A stretch of 56,689 bases of DNA. It comes from Phycisphaerales bacterium. GTDB taxonomy: Bacteria; Planctomycetota; Phycisphaerae; Phycisphaerales; UBA1924. Positions within the stretch are counted from its first letter, which is position 1; each line of letters opens with the position of its first letter. The notes beneath the pieces are model-generated. The model had not been told where the DNA came from and ran no database searches. It was given only the letters and a program-made list of their open reading frames with translations. Location: assembly GCA_020847175.1 (NCBI GenBank), contig JADLCM010000042.1, positions 1 to 56,689 on the forward strand, given 5' to 3'. This document shows, one piece after another, positions 54,059-56,689 of the stretch. Both the position numbers and the translations under genes were made by a program.

Positions 54059-55348
54059 CTACCGGTCCAGCTCCGCCGCCACGACGTTGAGCGAGCCGAG
54101 CACCGCGACGATGTCGGCGAGCTGGTGGCCCTCGATGAGCTTGGCCATCACCTGGTAGTTGATGAAACTCGGCGGGCGGACGCTGGCGCGCCACGCACGG
54201 GGCGAGCCGTCGCTCACGATGTAGTACCCCAGTTCGCCGTTGGCGGTCTCCTGGGCGGCGTACATCTCGGCGACCGGGGGCGTCCAGCCCCGGTTGCTCA
54301 TGATGATCTCGAAGTGCTGGATCAAGCCCTCGATGCTGCCGTAGACATCCTCCTTGCGGGGCTTGACCATCTTGCCGTCGGCGAAGGTGTCCACCGGGCC
54401 GCCGGGGATGTTGTCGATGAGTTGGTCGATGATCTTCGCCGACTGCTTCACTTCTTCGCATCGAACGAGGAATCGCGCGAGCACGTCGCCGTCGTCGCAG
54501 ACGGGCACCTGGAACTTCACGGCCTCGGCGCCCTGGCCGTCCCAGTTGTCGGCGTAGCACAGGTACGGCGCATCTTTGCGGAGGTCGCGCTTGACGCCGC
54601 TGGCCCGGGCGAGGGGGCCCGAGATGCTCCAGGCGATCGCATCGTCGCGGCTGAGGGTGCCGACGCCGCGGGTGCGGTCGATGAAGATGCGATTGCGCAC
54701 CAGCAGGGTTTCGATGTCCTTGACGGCCTGGGGCATGTCGTCGTGCACGAAGGACTTGACCATGCGCTTGAAGGTCTCTTCATCGGGCAGGTCTTTCATC
54801 AGGCCGCCGACGCGGGTCCAGTCGGGGTGAAAGCGCTGTCCCGAGACGTAATCGCAGAGGTCGTAGATCTTCTCGCGCGGGTTGAAGCCGTACAGGAAGC
54901 CCGTGAAGGCCCCGAGGTCGAGGGCGGCAGCCCCGATGTTCAGCAGGTGGTCCTGGATCCGCCCAAGTTCGGCCATGATCGTGCGCAGAACCTTGCAGCG
55001 CGGCGTGATGTCGATGCCGAAGAGCGCCTCGACCGCCCCGTGCCAGGCGATGTCGTTGCTGATCGGGCTCAGGTAGTTCATCCGGCTGACGATGGTGACG
55101 TACTGGTTGTAGTCCAGATGCTCGCCCAGCTTCTCAAACCCGCTGTGCAGGTAGCCGATGTGGGGGGTGCAGCGGGCGATCCGCTCGCCGTCGAGCTCGA
55201 GCACCAGGCGCAGGGTCGTGTGCGTCGCCGGGTGCTGAGGGCCGAAGTTGAGCACCCAGCGGTCGCCGGTATCAACGTGCCCCGCGAGGTACTTCACGGG
55301 GTCTGCGTCCACCTCGTACTGCTCGGCGGGCTTGAGGGAGAAGGGCAT
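54059..55348 (-). CDS. nuoD: NADH-quinone oxidoreductase subunit D
   Basis: A 429-residue peripheral-arm subunit of complex I, homologous to the large subunit of NiFe hydrogenases, forming part of the quinone site. NFGPQHPATHTTLRLVLELD, HIGYLHSGFEKLGEHLDYNQ, AELGRIQDHLLNIGAAALDL and the C-terminal DIVAVLGSLNVVAAELDR are diagnostic. The quinone-site His and the Tyr pattern are intact. Length is typical. No nuoC or nuoE is adjacent on either side, so complex I genes are dispersed here. The gene is divergent from the zinc-ribbon membrane protein gene (127 nt between starts). Confidence 0.95.
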   Translation of the reverse strand: MPFSLKPAEQYEVDADPVKYLAGHVDTGDRWVLNFGPQHPATHTTLRLVLELDGERIARCTPHIGYLHSGFEKLGEHLDYNQYVTIVSRMNYLSPISNDIAWHGAVEALFGIDITPRCKVLRTIMAELGRIQDHLLNIGAAALDLGAFTGFLYGFNPREKIYDLCDYVSGQRFHPDWTRVGGLMKDLPDEETFKRMVKSFVHDDMPQAVKDIETLLVRNRIFIDRTRGVGTLSRDDAIAWSISGPLARASGVKRDLRKDAPYLCYADNWDGQGAEAVKFQVPVCDDGDVLARFLVRCEEVKQSAKIIDQLIDNIPGGPVDTFADGKMVKPRKEDVYGSIEGLIQHFEIIMSNRGWTPPVAEMYAAQETANGELGYYIVSDGSPRAWRASVRPPSFINYQVMAKLIEGHQLADIVAVLGSLNVVAAELDR

Positions 55349-55475
55349 GGGCGCATCGCTCCGAATGGCTGGCCGCCCCCGATTGAGGAGGCCAGGCGCA
55401 ATGGTACGCCGCCCCGCGTTGGCCATCCCCCTGCCGAACCAACGCTTGGGGGCCATTGGTACCATCCGATGCCCC

Positions 55476-56267
55476 ATGTCGCGCGGCCAGTGCATCCAGT
55501 GCGGCTACGACCTTTCGGGCCTCGACCCGCAGGGCCAATGCCCCGAGTGCGGCGGGGCGATCAGCGATTCCCTCGAATCCAGCGAGGCGATCGACCACCT
55601 CTACCACTCGATGCCTCCGGCACTGGCCCGGGCCGAGCGCCTCGCGCTGCTGCGGGTGATGCTTGGTCTCTCGATCTGGCGGTGGGTGGCCGCGATCATC
55701 GCCCGCTCGTTGTACGCGCTCATGTATGGGCCGGCGGCATCCGGACTGCACTGGCTGCTGACGGGCCTCGCGGCGAGCGCAAGCGTCTGCTCGGTGGTCG
55801 GGTGGTCGCGCATCATTCTGATTGAGTCGCGCCAGGCACCCGGGCACTTTCAGACGATCCCCAGCGCACTGGGGCGGTATCTGCTGCTCGGGCACGGGCT
55901 GGGGCTGGCTGGCCTTGTCCTGACCGTTTTCTCCTTCTGGGCGCCGCTGCCTCCTTTGCTTCGCGTGCCTCGGGGCGTATGCCTCTGTCTGATTCCCATT
56001 GTCGCCTGTCTTGAGCAGGACGTTCTGCACAAGCGTTCGTCGCGCCTGACCCGGTCGGCGTTTGAGTCCGAGATCGGGCGGGGCTGCGTTGCGGTGCCCC
56101 TGTATCTGCTCCTCACGGGCTTCTGGATTTCGCTCCTGCCCCGCGCCATCGACGTCGCGATCGTGTACGTCACGCTCAGCGCGTTGTGGGCCCCGGTGCG
56201 TACGTTTCGTCTCCTGGGGCGCGCGGGCCAGGCCGCCCATGTCAACCCGGACGGGACCGATGCCTGA
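55476..56267 (+). CDS. zinc-ribbon membrane protein of unknown function
   Basis: A 263-residue protein. A zinc ribbon opens it (CIQCGYDLSGL, then CPECGG), the 'CxxCGYDL.GL' type very common in planctomycetes. About four to five hydrophobic helices follow (for example WRWVAAIIARSLYALMYGP, LGLAGLVLTVFSFWAPLP, AVPLYLLLTGFWISLLPRAI). The function of these proteins is unknown. The ATG at 55476 is the first before the ribbon. It overlaps the next gene by 8 nt and so is translationally coupled to it. Both genes begin with the same kind of ribbon, suggesting duplication or joint function. Confidence 0.8.
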   Translation: MSRGQCIQCGYDLSGLDPQGQCPECGGAISDSLESSEAIDHLYHSMPPALARAERLALLRVMLGLSIWRWVAAIIARSLYALMYGPAASGLHWLLTGLAASASVCSVVGWSRIILIESRQAPGHFQTIPSALGRYLLLGHGLGLAGLVLTVFSFWAPLPPLLRVPRGVCLCLIPIVACLEQDVLHKRSSRLTRSAFESEIGRGCVAVPLYLLLTGFWISLLPRAIDVAIVYVTLSALWAPVRTFRLLGRAGQAAHVNPDGTDA

Positions 56268-56574
56268 ACGGAGTGACAAACCCGAAGTGATCGACGTCGA
56301 GCTGCGATGCGTGGCGTGCGGATACTCGCTGCGCGGGCTGCCTCGGTCCGCCGCCTGTCCAGAGTGCGGGGCCACCATCGATCTGACGCTCGCCGAGCCG
56401 CTGAGCACCGCCGCCCGGATGGCGTGTTTGCCGCCGTTGGTGGCATGGAAGTTTCGCAGTGAGAGTGCGGCCCGCACCAGGCCTGGTACGCCGCACACCC
56501 ACGTCACTCTCGAAGCGACGAGCGAAAAACACTTGCGTTTCCGCCTGCGGTCGATATACTCGAGAGACCTCTGA
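56260..56574 (+). CDS. small zinc-ribbon protein overlapping the previous gene
   Basis: A 104-residue protein with an N-terminal zinc ribbon (CVACGYSLRGL, then CPECGA) like that of its upstream neighbour, then a segment LSTAARMACLPPLVAWKFRS and a basic C-terminus. There are no membrane helices, so it could be a shortened relative of the adjacent membrane protein. Its ATG lies 8 nt before the previous stop in another frame, which implies coupled translation. The small size makes a truncated copy possible. Confidence 0.65.
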   Translation: MPERSDKPEVIDVELRCVACGYSLRGLPRSAACPECGATIDLTLAEPLSTAARMACLPPLVAWKFRSESAARTRPGTPHTHVTLEATSEKHLRFRLRSIYSRDL

Positions 56575-56632
56575 GCAACCGTGCGATTGTGCCGCGTGTT
56601 TCGGCGTGAGCGCGTGATGTCGGCCTTTCGAT

Positions 56633-56661
56633 CATCGGGGCAGGGTGTTTCCGCCCCGATG
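56633..56661. promoter_or_regulatory. inverted repeat near the right edge
   Basis: Arms catcggggc (56633-56641) and gccccgatg (56653-56661), 9 bp each, flank an 11-nt spacer. No T-run follows on either strand, so it is unlikely to be an intrinsic terminator. It may be an operator or an RNA hairpin. The 115 nt after the last gene hold nothing else I can support. Confidence 0.3.
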
Positions 56662-56689
56662 CCCGGCGGGCTACGCGGCGTTCGTCAGG

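Overview
The window reads as chromosomal DNA of a high-GC planctomycete, most likely of the class Phycisphaerae. The clues are lineage-typical features rather than any rRNA. Two secreted proteins carry tandem C-terminal modules of the form 'ADLSGSxDPNDPxYGxPDG...DFFxxLD...GC' (GC-type dockerin). There is a PEP-CTERM-like tail with a PAPGS motif, several 'CxxCGYDL.GL...CPECG' zinc-ribbon proteins, a signal peptidase I with a very large insertion, a TPR protein fused to two RNA polymerase alpha-CTDs, and a long L28. Gene density is high, both strands are used, and most operons are short. No rRNA operon, CRISPR array or complete mobile element was seen. The only mobile-element trace is the N-terminus of an IS630-type transposase running off the left edge.

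Layout. 1-13986: transposase fragment, unknown protein, GNAT acetyltransferase, two-TM membrane protein, TPR/alpha-CTD protein, MATE exporter, pdxA, pgi, Xer recombinase, a convergently overlapping beta-class DNA methyltransferase, folP, thioredoxin, Gfo/Idh oxidoreductase and ribosomal protein S1. 14051-16031: two exported proteins of unknown function, the first with an 8-bp tandem repeat in its signal-peptide region. 16032-30510: plsC-like acyltransferase and lipid-type ABC exporter (4-nt overlap), DAACS symporter with a large insertion, serine hydrolase, M42 peptidase, pirin, truA, an AdkA-like P-loop protein, a secreted sugar dehydrogenase-type propeller with dockerin modules, and rarA. 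30527-37940: lptB, a candidate structured RNA, a sulfotransferase-like protein, a LuxR-type regulator, a UGM-like flavoprotein, a second dockerin-tailed propeller, a small basic DNA-binding protein and a PEP-CTERM-like protein. 38120-49577: ppdK and pabB (divergent, with a palindromic element between them), tRNA-Ser(CGA), L28, ychF, acs, S20, tRNA-Arg(ACG) and a NERD protein. 49644-56574: an STN-like secreted protein, a strikingly uncharged low-complexity protein behind a leader terminator, lepB, a lone nuoD and two overlapping zinc-ribbon genes.

Most genes are housekeeping: central carbon metabolism (pgi, ppdK, acs), cofactors (pdxA, folP, pabB), translation (S1, S20, L28, truA, ychF, tRNAs), the envelope (plsC, lptB, ABC exporter, lepB) and genome maintenance (rarA, xer, methyltransferase). 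The most unusual items are the uncharged Pro/Thr/Asn/aromatic-rich protein with an apparent attenuator (50862-52111), the TPR-alphaCTD-alphaCTD protein (2644-3603), the possible structured RNA upstream of lptB (31544-31664), and domain insertions in LepB and the DAACS transporter. All family assignments come from reading the sequence; no searches were run.
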